Assembly: GCF_002192255.1 (NCBI RefSeq)
Contig: NZ_CP021768.1
Span: 124,001-188,000 of the forward strand
Reading direction: 5' to 3'
DNA: 64,000 nt
Origin: Stenotrophomonas sp. WZN-1
GTDB taxonomy: Bacteria > Pseudomonadota > Gammaproteobacteria > Xanthomonadales > Xanthomonadaceae
In this document: in pieces, positions 1 through 9,530 of the stretch
Layout: the number at the start of each line of letters is the position of its first letter
Position numbering within the stretch: the first letter of the stretch is position 1
The notes under the pieces: model-generated
Databases searched by the model: none
What the model was told of the DNA's origin: nothing
The model's input: the letters and a program-made list of their open reading frames with translations, nothing else
Program-made: the position numbers and the translations under genes

Positions 1-665
<665 letters not shown>

Positions 666-686
666 CCCCCTTCCGGAGACTCCCCC

Positions 687-2117
687 ATGAAGATGCGCCT
701 TCTCACCGGGTGGCAAGCCCGGTTCCATCTGGTGTGCCTGTTGATGCTGCTCAGCGCGCTGGCCGCCGGTGCCTGGCCGGGCAGTGCCCACGCCCAGGTG
801 CAGGTGTCACCGCTGCCCAGCGAAAGTGTGGCGGTCGAGCCGCTGCAGGATCCTGCAGCGGCCGCCGCTGCGCCGGCCGTGGCCGAAGCGGCCGCCGCCT
901 ATGACCGCGGCGACGTGGCGTGGATGCTCACCTCCACCCTGCTGGTGCTGTTGATGGTGGTGCCGGGGCTGGCGTTGTTCTACGGCGGCCTGGTGCGTTC
1001 GAAGAACGTGCTGTCGGTGCTCAGCCAGATCCTGGTGGTGTTCTCGCTGGTGCTGCTGCTGTGGGTGTCCTATGGCTACAGCGCGGTGTTCAGCGCCGGC
1101 AATCCGTTCTTCGGCTCGTTCACCGAATTCGCCTTCCTCAAGGGCTTCACCCCCGACTCGGTCGGCAACACGCCGATCAAGGGCCTGCCGGATTACCTGT
1201 TCGTCGCCTTCCAGTCGACTTTCGCCGGCATCACCACTGCGCTGATCGTCGGCGCGTTCGCCGAGCGCATCAAGTTCCGTGCGGTGCTGCTGTTCTCGGC
1301 GCTGTGGTTCACTCTCAGCTACATCCCGATGGCGCACATCGTCTGGGGCGGCGGCTATCTGGGTGAACTGGGCGCGATCGATTTCGCCGGTGGCACCGTG
1401 GTCCACATCAATGCGGGCGTGGCTGGCCTGGTGGCCGCATGGTTCGTCGGCAAGCGCCTGGGCTATGGCCAGACCGCGCTGAAGCCGCACAACGTGCCGT
1501 TCACCTACATCGGCGCGATGCTGCTGTGGGTGGGCTGGTTCGGCTTCAACGCGGGCTCCGCCGCCGCCGCCGATACCGTCGCCTCGCTGGCCTTCCTCAA
1601 CACCGTGCTGGCCACCGCCGCCGCCGTGCTGGGCTGGACGCTGGTGGAAGCCATCGGCAAGGGCAAGCCGTCGGCACTGGGTGCGGCCTCGGGTGCGGTG
1701 GCCGGCCTGGTTGGCATCACCCCGGCCTGCGGCACCGTCGGCCCGCTCGGCGCGATCATCATCGGCTTCGTCGCCGGCGTGGTCTGCGTGTGGGGCGTGA
1801 CGGGCCTCAAGCGCATGCTGAAGGTGGACGACACCGCCGACGTGTTCGGTGTGCATGGTGTCGGCGGCATCGTCGGCGCGATTCTCACCGGTGTGTTCAG
1901 TGCACAGTCGCTGGGCGGTACCAAGCCCGATCTGGATATCGCCCATCAGGTGTGGGTGCAGGTGATCAGCGTCGGCCTGACCGTGGTCTGGTCGGCGGTG
2001 GTGACCACGCTGATCCTGCTGGTGGTGCGCAGCGTGGTCGGCCTGCGCGTCACCGAGGAAGCAGAGCGTACTGGCCTGGATGTGACTTCGCACGGCGAGT
2101 CCGCCTACGAGGCCTGA
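687..2117 (+). CDS. amtB: Ammonium transporter AmtB
   Basis: The 476-residue protein is an Amt/Rh family ammonium channel of the inner membrane. It has an N-terminal signal-peptide-like segment (LMLLSALAAGAWPGSAHA), then an Ala-rich linker, then about eleven membrane segments. The conduction-pore histidines appear in GGTVVHINAG and in FGVHGVGG. The phrase WMLTSTLLVLLMVVPGLALFYGGL is the conserved first membrane segment of the family. A Shine-Dalgarno-like GGAG precedes the ATG. It is co-directional with glnK and probably co-transcribed, so GlnK would gate it. Three short palindromic repeats follow the stop codon. The identification is secure. Confidence 0.97.
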   Translation: MKMRLLTGWQARFHLVCLLMLLSALAAGAWPGSAHAQVQVSPLPSESVAVEPLQDPAAAAAAPAVAEAAAAYDRGDVAWMLTSTLLVLLMVVPGLALFYGGLVRSKNVLSVLSQILVVFSLVLLLWVSYGYSAVFSAGNPFFGSFTEFAFLKGFTPDSVGNTPIKGLPDYLFVAFQSTFAGITTALIVGAFAERIKFRAVLLFSALWFTLSYIPMAHIVWGGGYLGELGAIDFAGGTVVHINAGVAGLVAAWFVGKRLGYGQTALKPHNVPFTYIGAMLLWVGWFGFNAGSAAAADTVASLAFLNTVLATAAAVLGWTLVEAIGKGKPSALGAASGAVAGLVGITPACGTVGPLGAIIIGFVAGVVCVWGVTGLKRMLKVDDTADVFGVHGVGGIVGAILTGVFSAQSLGGTKPDLDIAHQVWVQVISVGLTVVWSAVVTTLILLVVRSVVGLRVTEEAERTGLDVTSHGESAYEA

Positions 2118-2147
2118 AGTAGCGGCGGAGCTACTGCATTGATGGTG

Positions 2148-2246
2148 TGGGTGCCGACCGTTGGTCGGCACTTCTACTGTTCTGGTGGGTGCCAGGCTTG
2201 CCTGGCACTGCTCCTGCTCCGGTGGGTGCCGACCGTTGGTCGGCAC
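2148..2246. repeat. Three REP/SMAG-type short palindromes
   Basis: Three small hairpins follow amtB: 2151-2171 (GTGCCGACC-GTT-GGTCGGCAC), 2189-2208 (GTGCCAGGC-TT-GCCTGGCAC) and 2226-2246, which is identical to the first. Each is preceded by GTGG. The same module recurs at 36338-36358 and, with other stems, at 42761-42813 and 61486-61597. Short intergenic palindromes of this kind are abundant in Stenotrophomonas. They may protect or terminate the amtB transcript. Confidence 0.85.
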
Positions 2247-2287
2247 AACGGCATGCATCGTCGCGCCTGATCGCGCACAATCGGGCC

Positions 2288-3034
2288 ATGCACCCGACCC
2301 GCACCGCCCTGATGCTCTCGGCCTGCCTGCTGCTGGCCGCCTGCGCCTCTACGCCGCAGGAAACCCGCAACCCGCTCGCCACCTGGGTGCCGTCACCCAA
2401 CCAGAACGCGCGCACGCCGGTCATCATCGTCATTCACCACACCGAGCAGAAATCGGTGCAGCAGAGCCTGCGTACGCTGCGCACCGCCAACAGCGGTGGG
2501 CCGGTCAGTGCGCACTACCTGATCGGTGCCGATGGCCATCGCTACCAGCTGGTCGCCGATGAGCGCCGTGCCTGGCACGCCGGCGCCGGGCGCTGGGGCA
2601 CCATCACCGATCTCAACTCGGCCTCGATCGGCATCGAGCTCGACAACGATGGCCGCAGTCCGTTCAGTGCGGCGCAGATCGAATCGCTGATCGTGCTGCT
2701 GCGCGATCTCACCACCCGCCTGAACATTCCGCCGCGCCAGGTGATCGGCCACGCCGACCTGGCGCCGACGCGCAAGCAGGACCCGAGCCGGTTCTTCCCG
2801 TGGCAACAGCTGGCCGAGGCCGGTTTCGGCGTCTGGCCGCGCGCGGCCGACGGGGCTGCGCCGGAAGGCTTCGACGCGTGGAATGCGCTGGCCCGCTTCG
2901 GCTATCCGCTGGACAACCGCGACGCCACCGTCGCTGCCTTCCACCGCCGTTTCCGTGGCCGCGACGACCTGCCGAAGACGCTGGATGCCGAGGATGCCCG
3001 CATCCTGCACTCACTTCTGCTGCAGATGCCCTGA
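2288..3034 (+). CDS. Lipoprotein N-acetylmuramoyl-L-alanine amidase (AmiD/AmpD type)
   Basis: The 248-residue protein starts MHPTRTALMLSACLLLAACAS, a lipoprotein signal with lipobox LLAAC, so it is probably anchored to the outer membrane facing the periplasm. The Amidase_2 fold is shown by IHHTEQKSVQQS (zinc His), SIGIELDND, and QVIGHADLAPTRKQDP (second zinc His and the Asp/Lys region). The family cleaves the lactyl-amide bond between muramic acid and the stem peptide in peptidoglycan or anhydromuropeptides. The frame is open upstream to 2147 across the REP repeats; 2288 is chosen because the signal peptide begins there. mltA follows 55 bases downstream, suggesting a joint role in murein turnover. 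Confidence 0.9.
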   Translation: MHPTRTALMLSACLLLAACASTPQETRNPLATWVPSPNQNARTPVIIVIHHTEQKSVQQSLRTLRTANSGGPVSAHYLIGADGHRYQLVADERRAWHAGAGRWGTITDLNSASIGIELDNDGRSPFSAAQIESLIVLLRDLTTRLNIPPRQVIGHADLAPTRKQDPSRFFPWQQLAEAGFGVWPRAADGAAPEGFDAWNALARFGYPLDNRDATVAAFHRRFRGRDDLPKTLDAEDARILHSLLLQMP

Positions 3035-3089
3035 ACACTTCTGATTGTCGCGGCTTGCCGCCTGACGACCTGCACGACACCATGGCGGC

Positions 3090-4250
3090 ATGACCGAATC
3101 CGCCTTCTTCTCCAAGCACAAGCACTGGGCACTGCTCGCCATCGTTCTGCTCGCCGGCTGCGCCACCACGGGTACTGGTCCCGAAGCGCCGGCTGCAGCC
3201 AAGCCGGCTGCCGCTACCTACGCCAAGGTCGACTGGAAAACGCTGCCAGCGGTCTCCGATGCCGATCTGCAGGCCGGTTTCATTGCCTGGCGCAGCAGCT
3301 GCACCCGCCTGAAGAACGATGCGGTCTGGGCAAAATCCTGCGCCACCGCCGCAGCGGTGTCAGACAAGGACCCGGCCGCGATCCGCCAGTTCCTGCAGCG
3401 CGACCTCGAGGCCTATGCGCTGCGTGCCGGCGGCCACCAGGCCGACGGGCTGATTACCGGCTACTACGAACCGATCTACCCCGGCAGCCTCACCCGCACC
3501 GACAAGGCGACGGTGCCGGTCTACGGCACGCCGGATGATCTGGTGGTGGTGCAGCTGGACAGCCTCTACCCGGAACTGAAGGGCAAGCGCCTGCGCGGTC
3601 GCGTCGAAGGCAAGGTGCTCAAGCCCTATGACGACGCCGGCACCATCGCGGCCAAGGGCGCCAAGGCCCCGGTGCTGGCCTGGCTGACCGATCCGATGGA
3701 CCTGCAGCTGCTGCAGATCCAGGGGTCGGGCCGGGTACGCCTGGCAGACGGCACGCAGGTGCGGCTGGCCTATGCCGAGCAGAATGGCCACCCGTACCGT
3801 GCCATCGGCCGCTGGCTGGTGGACCAGGGCCAGCTGAAGAAGGAAGACGTCACCATGGACGCGATCCGTGCCTGGGCTCGGGCCAACCCCGCGCGCGTGC
3901 CGGAGCTGCTGCGCAGCAACCCCAGCTACGTGTTCTTCGTGCGCAATCCGGACAGCCCGGAGGGTCCGCGCGGTTCACTGAACGTGCCGCTCACCGCCGG
4001 CTACAGCGTGGCGGTGGATCGCACCGTGGTGCCGCTGGGCAGCCTGCTGTGGTTGTCGACCACGCGCCCGGACGGCACCCCGGTGGTGCGCCCGGTGGCC
4101 GCGCAGGACACCGGCGGCGCCATCGCCGGTGAAGTGCGCGCCGACCTGTACTGGGGCAGCGGCGATGCCGTCGGCAAGCTGGCCGGCGACATGAAGCAGA
4201 AGGGCAACATCTGGATGCTGTGGCCGAAAGGCATGGCGTTGCCGAACTGA
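3090..4250 (+). CDS. mltA: Membrane-bound lytic murein transglycosylase A
   Basis: The 386-residue protein has a lipoprotein signal (WALLAIVLLAGCATT). It carries the MltA barrel domain (DGLITGYYEPIYPGSL; LQIQGSGRVRLADG) followed by the 3D domain (AAQDTGGAIAGEVRADLYWG), which contains the catalytic Asp of the family. MltA cleaves the MurNAc-GlcNAc bond of peptidoglycan to give 1,6-anhydromuropeptides, which the amidase encoded just upstream could process. Length and domain order are normal. Confidence 0.95.
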   Translation: MTESAFFSKHKHWALLAIVLLAGCATTGTGPEAPAAAKPAAATYAKVDWKTLPAVSDADLQAGFIAWRSSCTRLKNDAVWAKSCATAAAVSDKDPAAIRQFLQRDLEAYALRAGGHQADGLITGYYEPIYPGSLTRTDKATVPVYGTPDDLVVVQLDSLYPELKGKRLRGRVEGKVLKPYDDAGTIAAKGAKAPVLAWLTDPMDLQLLQIQGSGRVRLADGTQVRLAYAEQNGHPYRAIGRWLVDQGQLKKEDVTMDAIRAWARANPARVPELLRSNPSYVFFVRNPDSPEGPRGSLNVPLTAGYSVAVDRTVVPLGSLLWLSTTRPDGTPVVRPVAAQDTGGAIAGEVRADLYWGSGDAVGKLAGDMKQKGNIWMLWPKGMALPN

Positions 4251-4263
4251 ACCGGCAGGGGGC

Positions 4264-4298
4264 GGATCCCTTTCCGCAGGAAAGGGCTCTGACCCCGG
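4264..4298. repeat. Intact copy of the palindromic repeat that is split by the island
   Basis: The hairpin CCCTTTCC-GCA-GGAAAGGG lies at 4268-4286 and is followed by CTCTGACCCC. Read on the minus strand the element is GGGGTCAGAGCCCTTT then CCTGCGGAAAGGGATCC. The same unit occurs as two separated halves at 4665-4680 and 29872-29899, which is used here to place the island insertion. Confidence 0.8.
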
Positions 4299-4358
4299 AT
4301 GCCTGATAATGGCGCCATTCCGAACTCTCCGGCCGCCGCAGCGGCCAGGACCCCTGCA

Positions 4359-4652
4359 ATGAAGAACATCAAGAACAACAACGCAAAGAAGTACTACAAG
4401 CACTGGGCCGAATCGGGCCTGGGCAAGGGCAACGTGCTGATGGAAGCCCGTGGCGAGAAGATCGTGCGCCAGGTGGAGATCTACGGCACCAAGATGGTCT
4501 GGGCCGACGAGCATGCCCACAGCGACGACCGTTTCCTGCTGGCCGACCAGCCGGTGTCGTTCCTGGATTTCGACGAAGACGACGAAATCTCCGCGCGCGA
4601 ATTCGAAAGCGCCTGGAAGAAGGCCCGGGAAGCCACCGGCTACCCGGTGTAA
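4359..4652 (+). CDS. Small conserved hypothetical protein
   Basis: This 97-residue soluble, charged protein begins MKNIKNNNAKKYYKHWAESG. It has no signal peptide or membrane segment. The C-terminal half is acidic (FLDFDEDDEISAREFESAWKKA). I do not recognise a domain. The ATG at 4359 is preferred over the upstream one at 4299 because the upstream part lies next to the palindromic repeat and lacks coding character. It is the last core gene before the island edge at about 4680. Confidence 0.7.
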   Translation: MKNIKNNNAKKYYKHWAESGLGKGNVLMEARGEKIVRQVEIYGTKMVWADEHAHSDDRFLLADQPVSFLDFDEDDEISAREFESAWKKAREATGYPV

Positions 4653-4664
4653 CGCTGCCCGGCC

Positions 4665-4680
4665 GGGGTCAGAGCCCTTT
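4665..4680. repeat. Left half of split palindromic repeat; left edge of accessory island
   Basis: The sequence GGGGTCAGAGCCCTTT matches the first half of the intact repeat at 4264-4298 read on the minus strand. The homology stops after CCCTTT. The missing second half, CTTTCCTGACGGAAAGGGAT and onward, is at 29872 just upstream of ntrB. The simplest reading is that one repeat was split by insertion of the intervening 25.2 kb. The shared CTTT at the two edges may be a target duplication. Confidence 0.75.
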
Positions 4681-4967
4681 TGATCCCATCACCAAAGTAG
4701 GTGCCCACCGGAACCACAAAGTCTGTGCAGCCTGTTAGGGTTTGGACCATGCTTTGCCCCCCGTTGAGTGGCAAAGATTGTGTCGTGCGAGGCAAACGAG
4801 CGTAGCCCGCCGCAGCAGACAATGGTCCAGAACCATTGCGACAATGCGAGGCGGCCTAACAGCACTAGGTACTGGCTTAAGAGGGTCTATGCGTCGGAGT
4901 CAGGGTGCATCCGAGACGGGCGGCAGGCACCTGCCCAGAAGACAAACAGAACAGGGGGAGAGGGAAT
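4681..4967. other. Non-coding left end of the island
   Basis: No gene is supported here. A clean inverted repeat CAATGGT-CCAGA-ACCATTG sits at 4820-4838, followed by another CGACAATGCGAGG motif. It could be an operator for the phosphatase gene that follows or a transposon-end binding site. I could not find a matching inverted copy at the right edge, so I do not call a transposon terminus. Confidence 0.4.
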
Positions 4968-5546
4968 ATGCTAGTGATAGTTAGGCATGCGCAAAGCATG
5001 GCTAATGCGGGATTTGCAACCGCCGATCCCGAATCCATTGCCCTTACTGCCGCAGGGGAGGAGCAGGCTCGCGCATTGGCAATGACCTGGTCGGCTGCGC
5101 CTGACCGCATCTTTACCTCACCATTCCTCCGGGCTAGACAGACATCACAACCACTCGCCGAACGCTTCAAGATGGTCGTTGCGCCCCTGGGGGTCCACGA
5201 GTTCACTTATCTGTCGCCTGAGCGGTGCGTGGGCACCTCGGCAGCAGACCGCAAGAAGTGGGTAGAGGACTACTGGTCCCGTTGCGATCCAAACTATGTG
5301 GATGGACCTGGTGCCGAGTCATTTGCCCAGCTAGTTGCCCGCGCTGCGCGAGCGCTGCGCATTCTTAAATCCTATTCCGCGCATGAGCAGGTGGTCGTGT
5401 TTAGCCACGGCCAATTGATGCAGGCGATGCGCTGGATTTGCGGGAGCAAGGCTCCCTCAGTGGTGAACGCTGCAGCGATGGGCGCATTTCGAAAGCTGGA
5501 TTTGGATCAGCCTATAGCCCATTGCCAGAGGGTATCTTTCGAATAG
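4968..5546 (+). CDS. Histidine phosphatase family protein (phosphoglycerate-mutase-like)
   Basis: The 192-residue cytoplasmic protein begins MLVIVRHAQSMANAGFAT, which contains the RHx motif with the phospho-accepting His. The second catalytic His is in VVVFSHGQLMQAMRW. The family includes phosphatases and mutases acting on sugar phosphates, nucleotides or phosphoproteins; the substrate here cannot be told. The ATG at 4968 follows a strong GGGGGAGAGGGA ribosome site. Codon use is less GC-rich than in the flanking core genes, in line with its place inside the island. Confidence 0.85.
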   Translation: MLVIVRHAQSMANAGFATADPESIALTAAGEEQARALAMTWSAAPDRIFTSPFLRARQTSQPLAERFKMVVAPLGVHEFTYLSPERCVGTSAADRKKWVEDYWSRCDPNYVDGPGAESFAQLVARAARALRILKSYSAHEQVVVFSHGQLMQAMRWICGSKAPSVVNAAAMGAFRKLDLDQPIAHCQRVSFE

Positions 5547-5622
5547 AAGGCGATCGCGGATACTGCCAACCTCCCGGCCCCGCTCCCCGGCCGCAGATCT
5601 TTGGCCTGGTCGGATCAGAAGA

Positions 5623-6504
5623 CTACCCGTTACGCGCGAACAGCAAAGGCTGCTGATGAGGGGCGCACTTTTGGTATCGGTAGGAGATGATTGGGCTCAC
5701 AGGCTCAGGGATGTGAACGCCACGCCTTTCAGCAGCCCGCCTCATCAAGTAGGAGGGCTCGTGGACGTCGTTTCGGATCTGATCCCAGATCACGTCGTCA
5801 TTCACGTGAATTGGAAAGCTCGTGTCCGGCAGCAGGCGAAGAAGTTGCTTCGTCTGTGTGATCAACTCATGAGCGTATGGGCGCACTCTGGGATCTCTGC
5901 ATGCTCCAGATAGTGCTCGTATCATGTGGCTTGCCGCATACCACTGGCGATCAGCCAACCGCTGCAAGTGGAACAGCCGATACGTGCACGTCAGCATGAG
6001 AAAGCCATAGATGTCACCTCGTTGGTAAAGGCCATCCAGGTCATATGCCATCACAGGCACGCGGTTCTCATCAGTACTGGTCCTATCGCCCGGGAATGAA
6101 TAGCGGTCTCCGAGTAGTCCGGCGCTGGACGTAAATAGGCGATTCCAGCCAACAACTGTCCTCATATCCCACTCTCGATGGCTGAGGGCTGCAAAGGGCC
6201 ACTTAACCACCTCCTCAAGCTGGGGATGCTGCAGGGCAAGGTGTTTGCGCCGCCTGGGTGATAGTGACCGCAATCCCTGCCGATATGCACTGAACTCATC
6301 GCTGCGCATCATTAACGGACCATCTAGGCTGTGGCGCCGAAGAACATAGCGTGCCCTCAGCTCTTCCTCACCGCCTTCCACCATAGACCATGTATTCCAG
6401 ACAATCCTGGAGTGCAGCCTGTCCGATGCATCAGAAGCAGGGCGACCTAAACTGGAGCACTGCATCGCTTGGAGTGCTAGGCAAGCTTCGTGTAACTCCC
6501 CCAT
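5623..6504 (-). CDS. Hypothetical protein of the island
   Basis: The 293-residue protein is not recognised. It looks soluble, rich in Arg and Leu, and mostly helical, without a signal peptide or an obvious enzyme motif. The start at 6504 is supported by a good ribosome site on the minus strand (GGAGGTTTCCG before ATG). It is divergent from the small HTH gene at 6610 and convergent with the phosphatase gene. Its base composition matches the transposition module rather than the core. Being next to a Tn7-like operon, it could be cargo. Confidence 0.6.
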   Translation of the reverse strand: MGELHEACLALQAMQCSSLGRPASDASDRLHSRIVWNTWSMVEGGEEELRARYVLRRHSLDGPLMMRSDEFSAYRQGLRSLSPRRRKHLALQHPQLEEVVKWPFAALSHREWDMRTVVGWNRLFTSSAGLLGDRYSFPGDRTSTDENRVPVMAYDLDGLYQRGDIYGFLMLTCTYRLFHLQRLADRQWYAASHMIRALSGACRDPRVRPYAHELITQTKQLLRLLPDTSFPIHVNDDVIWDQIRNDVHEPSYLMRRAAERRGVHIPEPVSPIISYRYQKCAPHQQPLLFARNG

Positions 6505-6609
6505 CGGAAACCTCCAAAAAAACTAGACGTTGGAAGGGCAATTTCTCTGGATGAAAAGGCTACGGTAGAGCGCTAGGGTTACCTGGAACTTAGCATCACT
6601 GGAGCTTAC

Positions 6610-6876
6610 GTGAGCCTACCAAGTAAAGAGCCGGATGCATTGTCTGTGGCTTGGGTGGCGCAAACCTATGGCGGGCTGGTGCCGGCCAAAGACCTGTCGC
6701 GACTGCTCGGGTTCAATAGCCCGGCAGCACTTAGGCGGGCAAGCGCCACAGGTCGTTTGCCAGTGACGCTGTTTCGTCCACAAGGTCGTCGCGGATGGTT
6801 CGCTCACGCCGCCGATGTCAGCGCATACCTTCGATCTCAGGCACCTCAATCTCCGAGGGAGGCAGGCAGCCCATGA
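6610..6876 (+). CDS. Small AlpA/excisionase-like DNA-binding protein
   Basis: This 88-residue protein uses a GTG start. The core WVAQTYGGLVPAKDLSRLLGFNSPAALRRAS, then GRLPVTLFRPQGRRGWFAHAADVSAYLRS, follows the plan of MerR/AlpA-type winged-helix proteins (select, bind, dV.ayL). Such proteins act as excisionases or transcription factors of mobile elements. It is 233 bases upstream of tnsAB in the same orientation and could regulate it. The assignment rests on pattern only. Confidence 0.5.
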   Translation: MSLPSKEPDALSVAWVAQTYGGLVPAKDLSRLLGFNSPAALRRASATGRLPVTLFRPQGRRGWFAHAADVSAYLRSQAPQSPREAGSP

Positions 6877-7109
6877 CCTAGCCCAATCTGAACTTCCCTT
6901 GCCGGAAGTTGGAAAGAAAAAACCCGTGAGGTAGGACTCACGGGTTCTCAGATCGGCGACTTTGCAGGTCTTGCCGATACTTTCCCCTTCCCTGACTCCC
7001 CTGTCAAGCCTGCGCAGGCCTGCCACGGGCACCTATGTCCGACTCGCCTGGTAAGGCTCGCCCAGGCATTCTGGACGGTGGTCCCGTGGGGTGCGCATGA
7101 GGAATCGGC
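6877..7109. other. Hairpin-rich leader between HTH gene and tnsAB
   Basis: Several inverted repeats follow one another: AACTTCC-CTTGCC-GGAAGTT (6891-6910), AACCCGTGAG-GTAGGA-CTCACGGGTT (6921-6946), ATCGGC...GCCGAT (about 6952-6979), GCCTGCGCAGGC (about 7009-7020) and GCCTGG...CCAGGC (about 7047-7067). The second is followed on the minus strand by TTTTTTCTTTCC, as in an intrinsic terminator for leftward transcription. Read rightward it would be a structured 5' leader of tnsAB. Confidence 0.5.
6911..6946 (-). terminator. Probable intrinsic terminator (leftward)
   Basis: A perfect 10-bp stem (AACCCGTGAG / CTCACGGGTT) with a 6-base loop is followed on the minus strand by a T-rich run. There is no obvious minus-strand gene directly upstream of it, so it may insulate the transposition operon or belong to a small RNA. 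Confidence 0.5.
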
Positions 7110-9530
7110 ATGTCCACAGACGCTCAATCTGATGGCCTATCGTTTGAAGACCGTCACCAGCTTTACACCCGCATAAAGGCAAGTGAGCTCAGTATCCGGC
7201 AGATCGAGAGCATGGTTGCCGGCAGCGGAACAAAGACTGTAGGCAAGGCGGCGCTAAGAAACGTTCGCGTTAGGCATAACTCAATCCGGAACGGTGGTGC
7301 GCGAACAGTTGAAAGCCATACGTGCGAGCTGGTCTTTGCCTATGAGCTTGAGCTTGACCCCGAGGTGCTGGGCTACTACGTACAAGTACCATGCCGCCGC
7401 GTGCAGCGCACCACGGCGTCCGGGCGCAATCACATCAGCACTGCACATGTGGATTTTCTTGTATTTCGCAGGGACCACGTAGAGCTAGTGGAGTGCAAGC
7501 CGCTATCGTGGCTGGAGAGCCAACTGGGGCTTCCGGACTCCCTTTGGGTCAAGCAGGACGCGGTATGGACCTATTTGCCCTACGCCCAATGGGCACAGCA
7601 GCATGGCCTGGTGTTCAGAGTCTGGGTACCGCCCACTCCAACCGGTGTGTACCTCCAGAACCTTGAAGCGTGCTACGCGGTAGCCGGTGATGCCCTTCAG
7701 CAACATGAAACTACCGCAGTATCCAAGGCAGCTCGGATAATCGCCAAGCGCCCCGTACTGCTGGACAGTCTCCTCACCGAGGTGCCCGGATTCACACCGC
7801 GCCTAGCGCTTTGGATGCTGGGAAGATCGGCGGCCTTCGGTCCATTGCAGAGCACTCCCGTGGCTAGGACTGACCGCTTCCATCTGTATGGCACGAAGGA
7901 GCAGGCCAAAGAGGCGGACGGGCTACTGTTTGGAGCCATTGTCAAAGGTCAGTCGCAACCAGCTGTGGACGATCCATTGCTGGTCGCAACCGCTACCGAC
8001 CTCCAGCGGGCACGCCAGCGACTCAGTAGGCTTGCGCTGATTGAGGCCGGAAGTCTGCCCGCAACACGACGGATGGGCGCTCTACAGCGACAGGTTCGAA
8101 AGGCTGTTGCCGAAGGAAGATCCGCGCTTTCGGCTTGTCTTACCAAATATGCCTTTAGCGGAAACCGAGCATCGCGCCTGCTTCCGGAACACGAGCAAGC
8201 CATAGAGACCGTCATCGCGCTGCACTGGAACACCGGGAGGGTACATAGACCGAAGGACTTGCTCTATGTGTTCGAAGAGGAGTGCCTTCGGTTAGGAGTT
8301 GAGCCTTGCGGTAGGGGCCGACTGGATGCCAGACGAAGAAGCGAGAGCCCAACGCGCCATGCCCTATCCACGGGCGGCTTTCGCGCCTACCACGCGACGC
8401 GTACACGCACCGATCCTCGCCATCGCTCGCTGCCTCCGATCGGATATGGCCACACACTGCACGTGGATGCGTCGGATCTAGATGTTCGCTGCGCGCCGAA
8501 CCTGATTCACTGCTTCCCAGCAAGCAAAGCAAAGTTCTACATCGGCATAGATGGAGCAACGGGCTATCCGATGGCTCATGCATTGGTATTTGGCTCAGCA
8601 AGAACCGACGCATTGGCATTGCTCATGCGTGAGTACGTCAAAAGACAGGGCTTCCTACCCAAGTTGATCCATCTGGACAGAGGGCCGGAGAACACCTCCC
8701 GCTGGCTACAGGACTTCTGCCATGGCGAGATCAGTCTAAGGTTCTCACCAACGGCTGGTAGTGCCTGGAATGGCATTGCCGAGAACGCCATCAAGCAGGT
8801 CAACGAACAAGTAGCACAGCGATTCCAAGGAAGCACGCGGCCCGACCAGATGGGACGTAAGGTCGACGGCAAGTTCAAGAGCCGAAACAATGCCAGAACG
8901 GACTTTGTCCGCGTACACGAAGAATTCCTGAACTTCGTCTATCACGACCTTCCGATGACGCCGGGCCCGGATGATACAACGCCGATCGAGAGAAGGGCTG
9001 ACGCGCTTGCAGCCTATGGCGCTCTAGGCACACCGTGCGAATGGAATGACGGATTCCTGATCAGAACTTCGATCAAGGTGGAGATCAAGAAGCGAATCGA
9101 TCGGCAGCGTGGTGTACGTACCATCGATGGCTGGTTCACCAGCGACGAGCTCCTACAAGAGCTGCGAACTGAGGATGCCAGTGAAGTTCGTAGCGACTGC
9201 TGTGACCCAAATGTGATCTACGTGAAGGTTCACGGAAATTGGTTCAAGGCCTTCCACAACAAAGTGCAAAGCGATGCGCTTTTGTCGGATCAGGAGCGAT
9301 TGTTTCATCTGCTCTGGGCACCCTCGTTGCGCTCACAATCGGCAAAAAGAAAAGAGGAAGTTGCCCGTGCGCGTCATTCACGCCGAGTGCAAGCCCAAGC
9401 GGCAAGGCCCGCAACAGAGCACCTTGCCCCGGTTCCAATGACCGGCAGCGATGAGAGGCTAGATATCGAACCAGTGCCACCCGCGATCGCACAGGACATC
9501 GTTCCGTTCGATGAACGGGAGGACTACTGA
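7110..9530 (+). CDS. tnsAB: TnsA-TnsB fusion transposase (Tn7-like)
   Basis: This 806-residue protein joins two Tn7 activities in one chain. Residues about 66-131 are a TnsA-type endonuclease: Glu73 in HTCELVFAYE, Asp115 in HVDFLVFRR, and Glu128-Cys-Lys130 in LVECKP. TnsA nicks the 5' ends of the element. Residues about 445-640 are a TnsB-type retroviral-integrase-fold domain with Asp453 (LHVDASD), Asp523 (IHLDRGPEN) and Glu558 (WNGIAENAIK), a DD(34)E spacing; TnsB cuts and joins the 3' ends. Fusion would allow cut-and-paste rather than replicative transposition. The stop codon overlaps the start of the next gene (TGATG), so translation is coupled. All catalytic residues are present, so it appears intact. 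Confidence 0.9.
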   Translation: MSTDAQSDGLSFEDRHQLYTRIKASELSIRQIESMVAGSGTKTVGKAALRNVRVRHNSIRNGGARTVESHTCELVFAYELELDPEVLGYYVQVPCRRVQRTTASGRNHISTAHVDFLVFRRDHVELVECKPLSWLESQLGLPDSLWVKQDAVWTYLPYAQWAQQHGLVFRVWVPPTPTGVYLQNLEACYAVAGDALQQHETTAVSKAARIIAKRPVLLDSLLTEVPGFTPRLALWMLGRSAAFGPLQSTPVARTDRFHLYGTKEQAKEADGLLFGAIVKGQSQPAVDDPLLVATATDLQRARQRLSRLALIEAGSLPATRRMGALQRQVRKAVAEGRSALSACLTKYAFSGNRASRLLPEHEQAIETVIALHWNTGRVHRPKDLLYVFEEECLRLGVEPCGRGRLDARRRSESPTRHALSTGGFRAYHATRTRTDPRHRSLPPIGYGHTLHVDASDLDVRCAPNLIHCFPASKAKFYIGIDGATGYPMAHALVFGSARTDALALLMREYVKRQGFLPKLIHLDRGPENTSRWLQDFCHGEISLRFSPTAGSAWNGIAENAIKQVNEQVAQRFQGSTRPDQMGRKVDGKFKSRNNARTDFVRVHEEFLNFVYHDLPMTPGPDDTTPIERRADALAAYGALGTPCEWNDGFLIRTSIKVEIKKRIDRQRGVRTIDGWFTSDELLQELRTEDASEVRSDCCDPNVIYVKVHGNWFKAFHNKVQSDALLSDQERLFHLLWAPSLRSQSAKRKEEVARARHSRRVQAQAARPATEHLAPVPMTGSDERLDIEPVPPAIAQDIVPFDEREDY

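Noticed and set aside
807..2258. 483-codon open frame opposite amtB
   Set aside because: It is antisense to a clear ammonium transporter and its product is His/Gln/Arg-rich without any domain, the usual shadow in high-GC DNA.
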